Source: Cyclaneusma minus (lineage: Eukaryota > Ascomycota > Leotiomycetes > Marthamycetales > Marthamycetaceae). Taken from it: a stretch of DNA of 64,000 nucleotides. Position numbers and translations under genes: made by a program. The notes under the pieces are model-generated. The model saw only the letters and a list, made by a program, of their open reading frames with translations, ran no database searches and was not told where the DNA came from. Positions 24,317 through 35,539 of this stretch are shown here, in pieces. The DNA is taken from positions 326,993 through 390,992 of the forward strand of contig JAKZHN010000034.1 in NCBI GenBank assembly GCA_037179335.1. Reading direction: 5' to 3'. Numbering within the stretch: the first letter of the stretch is position 1; each line of letters begins with the position of its first letter.

Positions 24317-27103
24317 ATGGTACCGCCCCGGCCCCAGCGGCGGTACCGAGAAGAAGTCCTCCGGGACTACGTGTTCACGCAGCTGACCACGACGATCCCG
24401 TCGGACTCAGAGCTCTCCAGGTTCCGGCCTGCAACACCTGGCTGGGACTTGGAGGAGAGCTCTGAGTCCTCCGGTTTGCCAGAAAGTGGGGATGGATCCG
24501 GGTCCCCACCGGATGCCAGACTGACCCAGATGCTGGAGGCACGGAACTTGGCCCTCCTCCAAGCGGAGGGTGAAGCTCTGCTTGGGGGAGACAAGGATGA
24601 AGAAGACGATGGTGAAGAAGCCGGTCATGGCACCGGTTCTGCAGAATCCTCGGTCATCGAGGATTGGCGCCCTCCGGGAACTCGGGGTAATCGTGAGTAT
24701 TTTCTCGCCTCAACTTCCACCTTCTTCAACTTTCCACTTCCTCCCAACTTCACACCACACGCGCTGACCACCGCCCCCAGCCGCCCCCAACACGCTGGTT
24801 CTCTCCTCCTCTGCCTCTTCCACCAAAATTCCCAACTTTAGTCGCCCAATCGCGACTATGTCGCGCCCAGCCCCTCCTCCCAGTGTCGCTGGCGGAGCCA
24901 CCTCTTCGGAGGTTGGCGAAGCAGCTTCACCAAGCTACCGCCTGCGCGAGACCGACCTCTTCGAGGCCTCCATCGACTTCGGTGGCACTCCTGCCTTGGT
25001 GGGAGAAGAAAGCCTGCTGCCTCACCAGCAGCAGCAGAACCAAGGTATGTTCACCCTCAGCTCCAACTTGATCTTCACCAGGCTAACCACGCAGATTCAG
25101 ACGCCCAGAGCCGTGCTGCCAGTGAAGCTGGCGAATGGGAGACCGAGGCGACCCACCCCGCCGACCTCGAGGCCCTCCTCGACAGCATGGAATCCCTGTC
25201 TGGCCAGCGCCTCCAGGAGTTGGTCGACAGCGGAGCCGTCGTCGTTGAGCCCTCGCCCGAGCCCTCGCTGCACCATGACAGCTTGGGCAACGGTGGGGGT
25301 GCTTCGGCGACGGTGTACAATTCCGCTGGAGCCGCCGTCGGAACTGTCCGCCCCTCCCTGGCCCACAACCTCAAGGCCAAGGGCAAAGCTTTCTTCTCGC
25401 GTCCCACCAGGACGCAGCTCCTTCGAGAGGAGAAGAGGAAGAAGGAGAAGATGGAGAAGCAGTCGGCGGAGCAGAGGGGAAACGGCAGGGTCCTTGACAA
25501 GGGCAAGGGCAAGGCTGTAGACAGAAGCCGCCCGCGCCAGTCAGACCCTGGCCCGTCCCTTCTTGCTGCTGCACCTGAAGATGAGGGTGGTGTGGTTGAA
25601 GTTGCCTCCAGCGGTGAGGCTCCCACTACCCTCATCAAGCTCATCAACCCCGCCGACCCCGACGCAGACGGAGACTGGGAGGACGTGGAGAGACCGCCCG
25701 TCGTCAGCACGGACAAGTACGGCATCATCAGGCGAAAGGCCAGTGACGCCGACGCCTGGATTTTCGGAGAACTCGGCGAGCCGAAGGAGGAGGAGCCAAA
25801 GAAGAACATGGTCGCCCGTGTTCGCCATTCGATGCCCGCGATCCGGGGTCCCTTTGGCTTCTCCTCCTCCGCTCTGGCCGCCGAGTTCAGGACCCTCGCT
25901 GCTTCGTCTTCGTGCGCCACCGGCGCCACTGCATCGACCGCTGCTCGCGCTGCTCGTGGAAGCGAGCAGCTTCAACCTGGATTGCCCGTTGTGCGTGAGG
26001 CTGCGCGCTCCAGCGCTGCTCCTGCCACTGCCACCGCCTCTTCTGCTTCTCGACTCCGCACCGGCGTCGCAGGACCAGTTCGCGGTGGAACCGGCAGTGT
26101 CTCCGGAACCCCGCGTGGAACCGGCACAGTCTCCGGAACCCCGCGTTCTGGTCCTGCTTCGTCTGGTCGCGTCCGCACCAGCATCCCGTCTGCTTCCCGA
26201 GCCACCAGCAGCACTGTCCCCGCCACCCCGCGCAACGGTCTCCCTTCGTCTGCTCCCTCCTCGACGCGAACCTTCCCTCCCCGCACAAGCTCGCTCGCCA
26301 ACGCCGTCCGCAATCACTCCAAGATCCCCGTTCCAGCAACTCCCTCACCAGCTGCTCGATCGGTTCCCTCTGCTCGTCGCGGTCCGGCATCTTCATCTGC
26401 ACAAGGTGGAGCACGCGGATCAACCTTGGCTTCGAGACTGAGATCTTCCCTTCCTCCAGGCTCAACGGCTGCAGCTTCAGCCACTCCCACTGCTGCCTCG
26501 AAGACTCGTACTCCTACAGCCTCGAAGAAACCCACTCGTGCTGCCCCTGCTGCTACGACTGCAGCTTCAAAGGGTCTTTTCCTGTGCACCAACGGTGGAG
26601 CTTCACCGACTCCATCGCAATTCTCTAAGATGGCTGAGCCTGGTTCACCCTCGCCATCCTACGCAGCCTCAGTCGCCGGCGTTCCCTCTCCCTCCGCCGT
26701 CTCGACCACTCGCGCCAACGGCGAGTCCCCTGTTCGCGCTTCCGACGCAGCCCTTCCCGCCGCAAGCAGCTCTCTTTCCAGTGTCGATCGCGCTGTCGAC
26801 GAAGGTCTCGAACTTTTTGATCAAATGATCGCAATCCGAGACAGCATGTCCCCTGGCCGCGCCCGCCAGCGCGTCAGCGCCGATATCGACCGCTTTCGAC
26901 CACTCATTGCCAACGGATTGAAGGTTCGGGAGCAAGCCCGTCAGAATTTCTTGGAGGAAGAAGCTGTCCTCGCCGGAGCCAATTCTGTTCTGGTGGACCT
27001 GGCTCTGGAGGTCATCGGAGCTGCCAGAAGGGCCAAGGAGGATAAGGAGGCACGTGAGAAGGAGCTTGCTGAGAAGAATGGCAAGGACGGCGACCATGCC
27101 TAG
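24317..27103 (+). CDS. Large low-complexity hypothetical protein
   Basis: Three exons, 24317-24692, 24781-25044 and 25095-27103, use GTGAGT..CCCCCAG and GTATGT..ACGCAG introns and keep one frame for about 882 residues. The first ATG in a good context (GCGACCATGG) was chosen. The N-terminus is distinctive: basic RPQRRYREEVLRDYVF, then SRFRPATPGWDLEE. Acidic Glu/Asp/Gly-rich stretches follow. The central part has GDWEDVERPPVVSTDKYG and a Lys/Glu run. About 330 residues of Ser/Ala/Thr/Pro/Arg repeats follow (SGTPRGTGTVSGTPRSGPA). The C-terminal 120 residues look helical and charged (VDEGLELFDQMIAIRDSMSP to ARRAKEDKEAREKELAEK), possibly coiled coil. I recognise no family. Strong codon bias for G/C-ending codons and clean splicing support a real gene. 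Function unknown. Confidence 0.75.
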
Positions 27104-28063
27104 GTCGTTTCTGCTGCTTCTTTTCGGCAGTCTGGGTCTACTATCTTCTTCTTCTCGGCATTATCGTGGAAACAGCGGGTTCTTCTGAGTCTAGCGCGGC
27201 CCGTGGTACGCTGGGAATTGATGGTAGGACAAGGCGCTGGATTGGTAGGATGCATTCGATCTGGTCTGTTTCGTCGGGTTTCTTCGCTGCATTAGGATGG
27301 CGTATGGTTCGCAGGATTCGGGAATCATTCACGTTGCAGGGATATATCTGGGATGGATGCCTCGTTTCTCGCTGTTTCGGCAGTTGGATTTGGTGGTGGT
27401 CTCGGTTTCTCCTGCGTGGAGTTCGGCGGAAGATACCCATTTGCTTCCTCGTCTGCGTGTAGATATGAATGGAAAACGCGTGACCCGAACTGTTTCTTTG
27501 ATGCTTCCCGTGATTTGTTAAATGTGTTATGTGACGCTTCTGATGACTTGTGAATTGTAATGCTCTACTTACTTAGTATATTGCCACAACTTTGGGCAAT
27601 TCTATCAATATTTCGCTGGGTTCCTGAGTTCTGAGTCCTGACCACACTCGTGGTCTTGCTACCCTGTAGAACTACTCAGACAGCCGGTTTACCACCAGAC
27701 TCCTCCAAAAAGGGGTGATGCTTTTTGAATGTTGTGAAGTCAGCCTCGCTGATGCTTGTGCGTCGGGAAATGCGGTGATGAACGAGGCTGAGGCTAACCT
27801 GATACGTCTTGGCGCCAATACTCGCACGGATATCGTAATTTCATGGATAACGGCTCGGATGCTCGACGCACCAGCAGCGATATGAGTCGCTGTTTTCCTG
27901 CCGCCTTCGCTACCATTCCCGGTCTGAGGCTTGTTTGCCCTCTCATCCTCTTGCTGGTCCTCCACCAGTTCCTCTCGTTTACTTAAAAGCGCTGGTGGAA
28001 TCCCCGAGTTTCTCCATCGCCCACTCGCTCTCGCAGTTCACGCCTAGATACATTCCCTCCATC
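27104..28063. other. Intergenic, no supported gene
   Basis: Short region between two genes on the plus strand. Open frames here overlap on both strands and show no motifs. It presumably contains the 3' end of the upstream transcript and the promoter of the membrane glycoprotein gene. Confidence 0.5.
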
Positions 28064-29253
28064 ATGCGCACGTCTACTTTCGCCGTCCTGGCTTGTCTAG
28101 GGGGTGCTATTGCCGGTCCTTTTGAACAGCGAGCTCGTAAGTGATCAGTTTAGCTTCTGGTAGACACGCAATTAATTCAATGTGTTCGTAGCTGCTGTCA
28201 CCGAGAGCGCCTTGAATCCATGGGTGACCGTTGTTTCTGGCACACCCTCGACCGTTACGCCCTACATTACCACAATCAGCGGAGTAGCCACCACTGTTGG
28301 TGCTGTGCCAGCCTCTTTGACCGTGACGACCTCTTTCACGGGAACCAGAACAACTGGTGGAGCCACCGCTACAAATGCACCTTCAACGGGCGGCGGCTCT
28401 TTTGAAGTCTGCCACAACCTCGATGGCGATTTCGCTCCTTTCTGTACCCCTAACAACGGGTCCAGCGTCTATGTCGACGAGACCTACTACGGTACTTTCC
28501 CCCAATTTCCCAATCCCCAACCCGACCCAAATTCTCGACAACTTTCCGTTCGAGAAGCTAACACAACTTCCCCCAGTGACCTGGGACGCCGACTACTGGA
28601 CCAGCAAAAACACCTCCATCATCGTGCAAGCCAACTACGTCAATACCACCCTCGGCATGCAAACCTTCGAATCCTCCTCCATCCCCGTCGGCTGGGGCTT
28701 CTACGCCATGAAAATCAGCTCTTCTTGGCTCCAAGGCTACGCCTCCAACAACCTCACCCTCTACATCGTCTCGCTCGACAACACCGACCCCAACGCCGTC
28801 TCCCAATCCTTCACCGGCCCCACCGTAATGGCGACCAAAAAGCCCGTCAATTACTACCACCAGCCACAGGCCCAAGCACCTTCCGGCGCATCGTTGTACA
28901 TCGGAATTCCGATTGTCGTGGCGTTTGTGATCGCTTGTTTAATAGGGGTTTGCTGGTGGAATAGGAAACATAGACAGATTGCGCTGGGGAATATAATGGG
29001 AAGGAATAGGGGGTATGGGGAGAGGAAGACGAAGAGGCAGAGACTGGGGTTGGGAAAGAATAAGAGGGGAGTGGTAGCGGAGGAGCAGGAGTTGGTCAGC
29101 GAGGGAATTTACAGGGATGCGCCGGTGAGGGAAGAGGTTTTCCATCGCAGGGATAATGAGGATTTGGGGAGTTTGGTGGGGACGCCGACCGAGGAGAGGA
29201 CGAATTATTTTAGGGACGAGATGAGGAGACAGGAAGCTGAGAGGAGGCAGTAG
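28064..29253 (+). CDS. Single-pass membrane glycoprotein, hypothetical
   Basis: Three exons, 28064-28136, 28192-28491 and 28577-29253, give 349 residues. Residues 1-17 (MRTSTFAVLACLGGAIA) form a classic signal peptide. A Ser/Thr/Gly/Ala-rich segment (about residues 30-100) resembles a mucin-like O-glycosylated stalk. It is followed by CHNLDGDFAPFC, a folded ectodomain of about 100 residues with several N-glycosylation sequons (NGS, NTS, NTT, NLT), and one transmembrane helix (about 231-252, IGIPIVVAFVIACLIGVCWW). The 97-residue cytosolic tail is highly basic, then acidic. The layout (signal, stalk, ectodomain, helix, charged tail) resembles fungal cell-wall sensors, but I cannot place it in the WSC or Mid2 families. 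Function unknown; cell-surface location is inferred. Confidence 0.8.
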
Positions 29254-30050
29254 ATGGGGATGGCGGGAAATGTATCCTTTGAGCGGAGCAGGGATGTCAC
29301 GTCAGGTTCGATGATATTCGAAGGAAATGAATTATGGAAACGGCTGGGAATTTGGGCGGTCGCTCGTTATGCTTGCTTGGCCCAAGGTTCCTCCTGAAAG
29401 GGTCTGATTTGGCTTGGTTATAGAATGCATCAGCATAGTAGAAGGCGCCCTGTTATAGATTATGTATCATGTATTGTACAAATATCAACCCCTTGAATCC
29501 ACTGATCCAATATCGAATCCACAAAGAAGAGCTGACCAACTCACAGCATGCTCTCGAGGGCCTTCCAGGGAGCTTCAAGGCACCATCATAGCACAAACAA
29601 CCTATCGACAGGTCAACTGACATGAGACAGATTCTCGGCTCACGACAGAGTTAGTCTTTAGCGAGTCAGACCCAACAGTGCCTATTTAGGATGCTATAAG
29701 CGTGCTATTCAGTAAAAACCCAGTTTTGTCGCACGTCGACGCGCAAAATATCAAAATACAAATCGCACACCAACAGATGGCAAATTTTGCATAGATTACA
29801 GTAATGCTAGTGGTTTTGCTATAACAAATCTGTGGAGTCTGGAAAATGCATTTCAAGGTTGTGGATATAGATAGATACCAAAGTTAGAAGTTAGCTATCC
29901 AGGCTAAAGAAGCTGGGGAAAGGAGCAAGCCGAGCCACCATGGTCAGCTGTGCCTTGGGGACTGCGAGGAAGACTGAGTTTCGTCAAACAGATATGGTTC
30001 TAGCAATACTCCAGATCATGTGATCTGCCTCAGGTGTAGCTGGAGGCTAA
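29254..30050. other. Intergenic, no supported gene
   Basis: No coding signal seen. One copy of the TTTTGTCGCACGTCGACG motif (near 29,723) lies here, ahead of the denser array to the right. Confidence 0.5.
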
Positions 30051-30059
30051 GGACAGGAA

Positions 30060-31045
30060 GGGGAAGTTTTGTCGCATATCGATAGGTCCGGACGATGTAT
30101 GGGTGGGGGATGGAGAGAGGGGTAGAGGGAGAGGTAGAGGGAGGGGGAGAGAGTGTGGGAGTTGTTTTGTTGCACATCGATGTGTCTGGACGTGGCCTGC
30201 GTCAGTGACCGGACGTGGAGACGGAGAGGGGGGTGTTTTGTTGCATGTCGACTGAACGGCGTTGGAAAAGTGGTTTTTCAAATCATTGTTTTGAGATTCA
30301 AAAATGGCACAGGCTGGTAGAGCAGGAAATTCCAAGCAAATTGATGTATAGAACGCCTGGGTTCAGAGGTCAGGAGCTTGCGTATAAATGTTGTTAAATA
30401 ATACTTGATTTTGATATATAAGCTATACCGGGGCGCCGGCGGCCGAGCGACAAAAATGAGTCCGGACGACAGGATACTGCTAAGCTGACAGAAAACCATT
30501 CGACGGTTTAGGGATACCACGTGATCTCGTGTGTTTTTGGATCTTCAGAAGGGAGACTTCTGTTGCACATCGATTTTCCCGGACGGAGTGAACCCGGGTG
30601 GGTGGAGAGGAAGAGGGCGAGGGAGATGTTTTGTTGCACATCGATGGGCCCGGTCCGGACATGGGCGGGGTTTGGCGAGGGGGTGAGGTGGGGAGGGATA
30701 GGGGTTTTTTTTTGTTGCACTATCGACTTGTCCGGACGAGGTGGAGCTGGGGGCCGGAGATGGACTCACGGAGGGGGAGTTTTTTGTCGCTAGTCGATGT
30801 GTCCGGACGTAGCCGGCCTGGGTGGGTGAGCAGGGAGAGGCAGGGGAGAAGAAGAGGAAGTCTTGTTGCATATCGAGTTGCCCGGACGGGGTGAAGCTGG
30901 AAGTCGACCAGACGGGAAAAAGGAGGAAGTTGTTTTGTTGCACATCGATGGGTCCGGTCCGGTCCAGGTCCATATAGGCGGAGAATAGGGAGAGGGGATT
31001 ATTTTGTTGCGCATCGATGGGTCCGGTCCGGACCAGGTCCATAAG
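30060..31045. repeat. Irregular array of a ~26-bp motif, about 10 copies
   Basis: A core close to TTTTGTTGCACATCGATG followed by TGTCCGGACG recurs near 30,067, 30,164, 30,235, 30,557, 30,630, 30,706, 30,780, 30,862, 30,935 and 31,002, always in the same orientation. Spacing is about 70-100 bp apart from one gap of about 320 bp. The core holds a perfect 12-bp palindrome, CACATCGATGTG, in the best copies, and a second short palindrome, TCCGGA. DNA between cores is G-rich (GGGGGAGAGGGAG-like) and not conserved. Minus-strand frames repeat peptides such as PIDVQQN, a consequence of the repeat and not evidence of a gene. Confidence 0.8.
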
Positions 31046-31155
31046 GGCGATGGATCACAGTGGATGTGGACTTGCGCATGGAAGTTAAGTCAAGATCCAG
31101 AGCGACAACCTGGAGCATAAATTTGCCATAGTTACCACAGTTCAACCGCTGGAAA

Positions 31156-34100
31156 CTACCATTCCATCTGTTTCATTAGCTCCGAGACTTCATCATCAAC
31201 CACTTTAGTCGGGCGACCCAGACCCTTCGGTTTACACATGACCTCCAGCAAGTTCTTTCCAAACTTCCGAAACGCATCACTTATGCCACCGTTACCCGTC
31301 AACTCCTTCTCCATCGCACTCAGCTCGAACCTAAATTCCTTTCCGCCAACAGACACAAAAGACCTATCTAGATCAATAGTGATCTCCTCGCCGTCCTCCG
31401 CTAGCTCAAAGAACACGGGCTCACCAATTGTGAAACCAAGCAGACCCAGATTTGGCTGGTTGCGGGCATAGATGAACGCAAAGGACTCGGCTATTACACA
31501 CTGGACTCCAGCTCCTAAGGAGGCATTATTAGCATTTGGGACTTGTTTGCAGCTCAAGATCTTACCTATGAGCGCAGTGACGGCGACGTCCCGAGACGAT
31601 CCACAGCCCCAGGCTCGTCCTGCGACAACGACATTGTACCCTTGCTTTACCTTCTCCCGGAAGTCTGGATGCGTGTACTCCAGGCAATGCTTTCCAAAGT
31701 CTTCCGCAGTAACGCAGTTTACGATGTGGTCATTTGGGGCCATCTGAAGGTGTCAGCAACAAAATTAGGATTCAGGAAGGGGCCCGACAATGCAATATAC
31801 AGAGTGCAAAGCTTACCGAATCGGTATCCACGAAGTCTCCGAACCTTTGAATCTTCCCGCGTCTCACAGCCGCTACTGACCTTTTTGGTTTCTCTTCTGG
31901 GCCGAGGGCAGGCATCAGAGTTGGCATCTTAGTCTGTGATTCGGACATGTCTTCCTCACCCACAGGCTCGACATATTGCACAGTACTCGTTTTCGACTCT
32001 CCTGATGACTCGGCCTTCTTTCGACCGAGCAGAGTGTTCAGACGGTCCTGGTCAATAAGCTGTAACAGCTCATGCGGGTTCTTGACTTTCATCTCAAACG
32101 ATGATGCTGCCACAGTCACGGACGAAGCGATGTGACCAAAAGAGCCTGCGAAAATCGTCAGCTGTCTTCTTGGAACTTGCGCCAAGGTCAAAACATCGCC
32201 TGGAAGAATGCAAAAAAATGCAAAAAAAAAGTAGGTGTTGGTACGACTCGAACGTGGATGGTAATTTGCTTCTGTCACTTAAGACTTTTTAACACTAGCC
32301 CTCTACGTAACACGCAGGGGAAGAGGGAACTCCCGAAAGGGTGTCGCTTTAAAGCCTCCTAGTACCTCCACAAATTGAATGTCGTTACCAACTGAGCCAT
32401 CGATCCCGCAACTTTGGATGCCCGAAGGCGAGCGAAAGTTGCGCACTCGGCCTTATAAGTGAAACTTCCCTCATAGATCCGACCCCGCCAATGACCTTTC
32501 GCCGCTGCGCATCTTCACTGTCGATAACGTAAGATACGGGGACTCACCAGTACCCATACGGTTTTTGAAGTTCCGATTCTGAGACGAAAGCCACGTTTCT
32601 CCCTCTCCCGCCCTATCAGCACCCATACCCACACAGTATGAGCATCCCGGAACACCAATTTCGAAGCCCGCCTTCTCATAAACATCCACTAGTCCCGCAT
32701 CTCTCAAATTTTGCAGTATCGGCAGCGAGCCCGGCACAACCTTCCTCTTCCCCCTCTTCACCGGCACCATCCCCCTCTTCAGCCCCAGCTCCAACACCAA
32801 CGCTCCCAAAATCAAGTCCTCCTCCGCCGTCGTACAAGCACCTATAAAAACTCCATCCAAACCCATCCCCTCCATCTCCGTCACAGCCACCACATCGTCA
32901 GGCGACGGATACCTCGCAATAAACGGTACCACCTTCTCCAAATTAATCTCACACGTTTCCGCACAAACCGCGTCTTCATCCGGGCGAAAATACCTCGACT
33001 CCCTCGTATGTCTCTTCACCCTCCTCTTCTTCACAAACCCCTTCGTTTCCTCATCCGGTACAAACGCCCCCGTAATACCCCCAAACTCCGTCGTCATATT
33101 CGCAATCGCAAAGCGCGCATCTGCACTCAAGCACGCCACGCCTGGTCCCGTAAACTCCACAATGCGTTCTGCTGCCACAGTGTTGCGTTTGAGTTCTTTG
33201 AGGATGTAGAGGATTACGTCTTTGCCGCCAATACCAGGACTAGGAGTGTTGAGGAGACGGATCTGAAGGCACTCGGGCACTTTGAACCATGTTTGGCCGG
33301 TCACGAGGGGCATGGTTACGTCTGCGACGCCGAGGCCGATGGCGAGACAGCCGAGCGCGCCGGAGGAACACGTGTGGCTGTCGGAGCCGATGATGAGATG
33401 GCCGGGTTGGGCGCGGGTGCGGTAGAATTCGGTGTGCATGATTGTGTACTGTGCGTTTCGTTAGCCCCTTTTGCATTCTGTTCCCTCTCTTCCCCTCCCA
33501 TTCATCAGCCCCTTTACCATCTGCATCATCAACAGGAACAAAAGAAGCGTGCATGTCACATCACACCTCTCAAGCAAAGAAAACCAGCACCACAAACTCA
33601 CATTCATCCCCTTCATCTCCGTCATCCTGAACCCCCTCTTCGCCCTCTCGGCACTTTCCACCAACCCCCTCACCTTCTCATTCCCACTCAGTCTCGGATC
33701 AACCACATGATCCCCCGCCAACCAGAACCGATCGTTCCGAAAAATGCCCGGTTTGCCAATAGCGTTGTAGTCTCGTTCCATACCCGCCCAGGACAGTTCA
33801 GAAGCAAGGATCCAGTCGACTGATACGATGATTACTTCGCCGGGGGAGACGGAACTGCGCGGTGGTATGGCGTGGGCGGCGAATATCTTTTCACTTAGGG
33901 TCATTGGACGTCGGCCTGGGGGACGTGTGGGAGTGCTGGGATAGGAAAGGGGGTTCTGGGTGGAGGTGGTGATGGCGAAGAGGTGGGCGGAGATGAGGAA
34001 GAGGATTTCTGAGATTTGCGCTGGGGAGGGTTTTGAGGAGGATGGGGGAGAGAGGCTGAGGCCGAGACCGCCGTGGAAGGGGGAGGTGGTGCTAATGGAG

Positions 34101-34336
34101 AGGACTTCTTGGAGAGCAGAGGATTCAAGGGGGTAAGGAGGTGTGGTTTGAAGGAGGTGGGAGGAGAGGGTTTGGATGTTGGTTAGGAGTGGTGTGTCTT
34201 CTGAGGCGATGTGGGAGGTAGGGATGGAGATGGTGCGAATCTCGCGGAGGAGTTCGTGGAGGCGGTGGAGAGCTTGAGAATTGGTAAGTTCCATCGTCTC
34301 TGTTTCTTTCTCTGTTTCTGTGTTGCTTGTGGCCAT
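31156..34336 (-). CDS. Aconitase-superfamily hydro-lyase (LeuC/LeuD-like domains fused)
   Basis: Five exons (33602-34336, 32548-33448, 31817-32145, 31566-31743, 31156-31514) join in frame to 833 residues; the ATG at 34336 has a strong context (CACCATGG). The catalytic half carries GSDSHTCSSGALG (about 268-278) and the [4Fe-4S] cluster cysteines in IGACTTAEED (C450) and GVPGCSYCVGMGAD (C514, C517), then SQNRNFKNRMGTGSFGHIAS. The swivel domain has AGRAWGCGSSRDVAVTALIGAG and IAESFAFIYARNQPNLGLLGF, typical of isopropylmalate dehydratase small subunits. The enzyme should move a hydroxyl group through a cis-aconitate-like intermediate. The N-terminal 250 residues are longer and less conserved than in mitochondrial aconitase, and no targeting peptide is evident. 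Its neighbours, a methylisocitrate-lyase-like enzyme and a PrpD-type dehydratase, suggest an alkyl-citrate substrate, but the substrate cannot be read from sequence. Intron 2 is unusually long (402 bp). Confidence 0.9.
32222..32405 (-). other. tRNA/SINE-like sequence inside an intron
   Basis: On the minus strand an exact Pol III A-box-like TGGCTCAGTTGG (32388-32399) is followed 134 bases later by a B-box-like GTTCGAGTC (32245-32253) and then a run of nine T residues (32222-32230), as in a Pol III terminator. I could not fold a full tRNA: the acceptor arms do not pair and the A-to-B distance is too long without a large intron. It is probably a tRNA-derived remnant or chance. It lies in the 402-bp intron of the aconitase-like gene, same strand. 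Confidence 0.3.
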
Positions 34337-35539
34337 GGTGATTGGCTTCCAAGTTGAATTATAGGTTCGGTTGAGAGCTTCAGTGGAAAAGGTTGAAAAG
34401 TTGGCTGAAAAATCTTGTCGTATTCTCTTCCATGTCAATCTGAGCCTGCTATATTAGCAGTTTCTGACCTAAGAAGTGCGGACACTTCTTTTCAACTGGT
34501 AAGGCAGATTTCAACCTTTGGGTTTTCTCTAGAGTCTAGTTGTCGGTCACGAACTTGGGTACCAATGTGAAAATGGAAAACTATTCGATATGAGGTCGAA
34601 GGTTGAACAGCCAAAAGAAGTTCTATTGCTCCTGCTGTGGATATTGAGTAATGAGTGTTAGGGATTGCTAACAGTCTGTTTCCACATGAGAGGAAATCAG
34701 GCTAGTATTAAGCCTTTTGTGAACAGTGAGCTATGGTCTATCAGCAAAGGTGTCCACGATACTTTATAGCGTGATGCGTGCCACCACCATCACTTGCTTC
34801 ACATTCTCGAGCGGGCTGTTATCCCGCGTTTTTCAGCTTTCAGCCAGCCTCCAGCCTCGAAACATCGCAATTGAAAGGATTCGGAATCTGGAGACGGGAA
34901 GGAGTGGGGTTATATGTCCGTACGGCCTCGGAATTCGGAGTGTTTTCGCGGCATAGCTTTTCATTGGTGGCCTTGCTGATGTACCAATGCCGAAATGCCC
35001 GAGATGGCGGGGTAGCTCAGACCGTACATGTAGCTGAAGCTTCAACTCGACTTCGACATCACCTGATACGGCACGGTAACAGTTGGAAGATGAAGATGAT
35101 ATCGGCCCCTGGGGACATGGATTCCATGCAAGTACGCAAAGAATGCCTTGAATCACGGACGGGAATTCGCATGGGAACTCGAAACACGAATGACTTCCCG
35201 TGACGACGGTGGGTCCATTTCTATCTTTCGCTTCACGTCATCCATGACCCTCCTCCGACGTTCGGAATCATCGAAGTTCCTCATACGATTCAGAACGAAT
35301 TTGAAGAGCTCCAAGCATCTTTTGTTATGGATTTCTATTTGTCAGGGAACTGCTTCGAGTTAGTTCTGCACGTTCGGAGGCAAATCAGAAGTATAAATAC
35401 CTGCCGGCCAGACCTTATGTCTGATGAAGTCACCCAACATACCTAGGTTCTCCCAATATCTGAACTCTCTCAAAACCTCATACCAACTTTCAACCTCCAT
35501 TGGATCTCTCTTGCCAATATTTCAAACAAAACCTCCAAC
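34337..35539. promoter_or_regulatory. Shared upstream region of the divergent hydro-lyase and lyase genes
   Basis: A 1.2-kb gap separates two start codons pointing away from each other, so this region should hold both promoters. A TATA-like TATAAAT lies at 35392-35398, about 145 bp before the lyase ATG at 35540. No other site was recognised. Divergent arrangement is consistent with co-regulation of pathway genes but does not prove it. Confidence 0.4.

Noticed and set aside
30545..31042. 165-codon minus-strand frame with repeated PIDVQQN-like peptides
   Set aside because: The peptide repeats follow directly from the DNA motif array, and frames change between copies.
34995..35060. Possible tRNA (GGGGTAGCTCAGACC resembles an A box)
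   Set aside because: No matching B box (GGTTCGANTCC) or acceptor-stem pairing within the expected distance.
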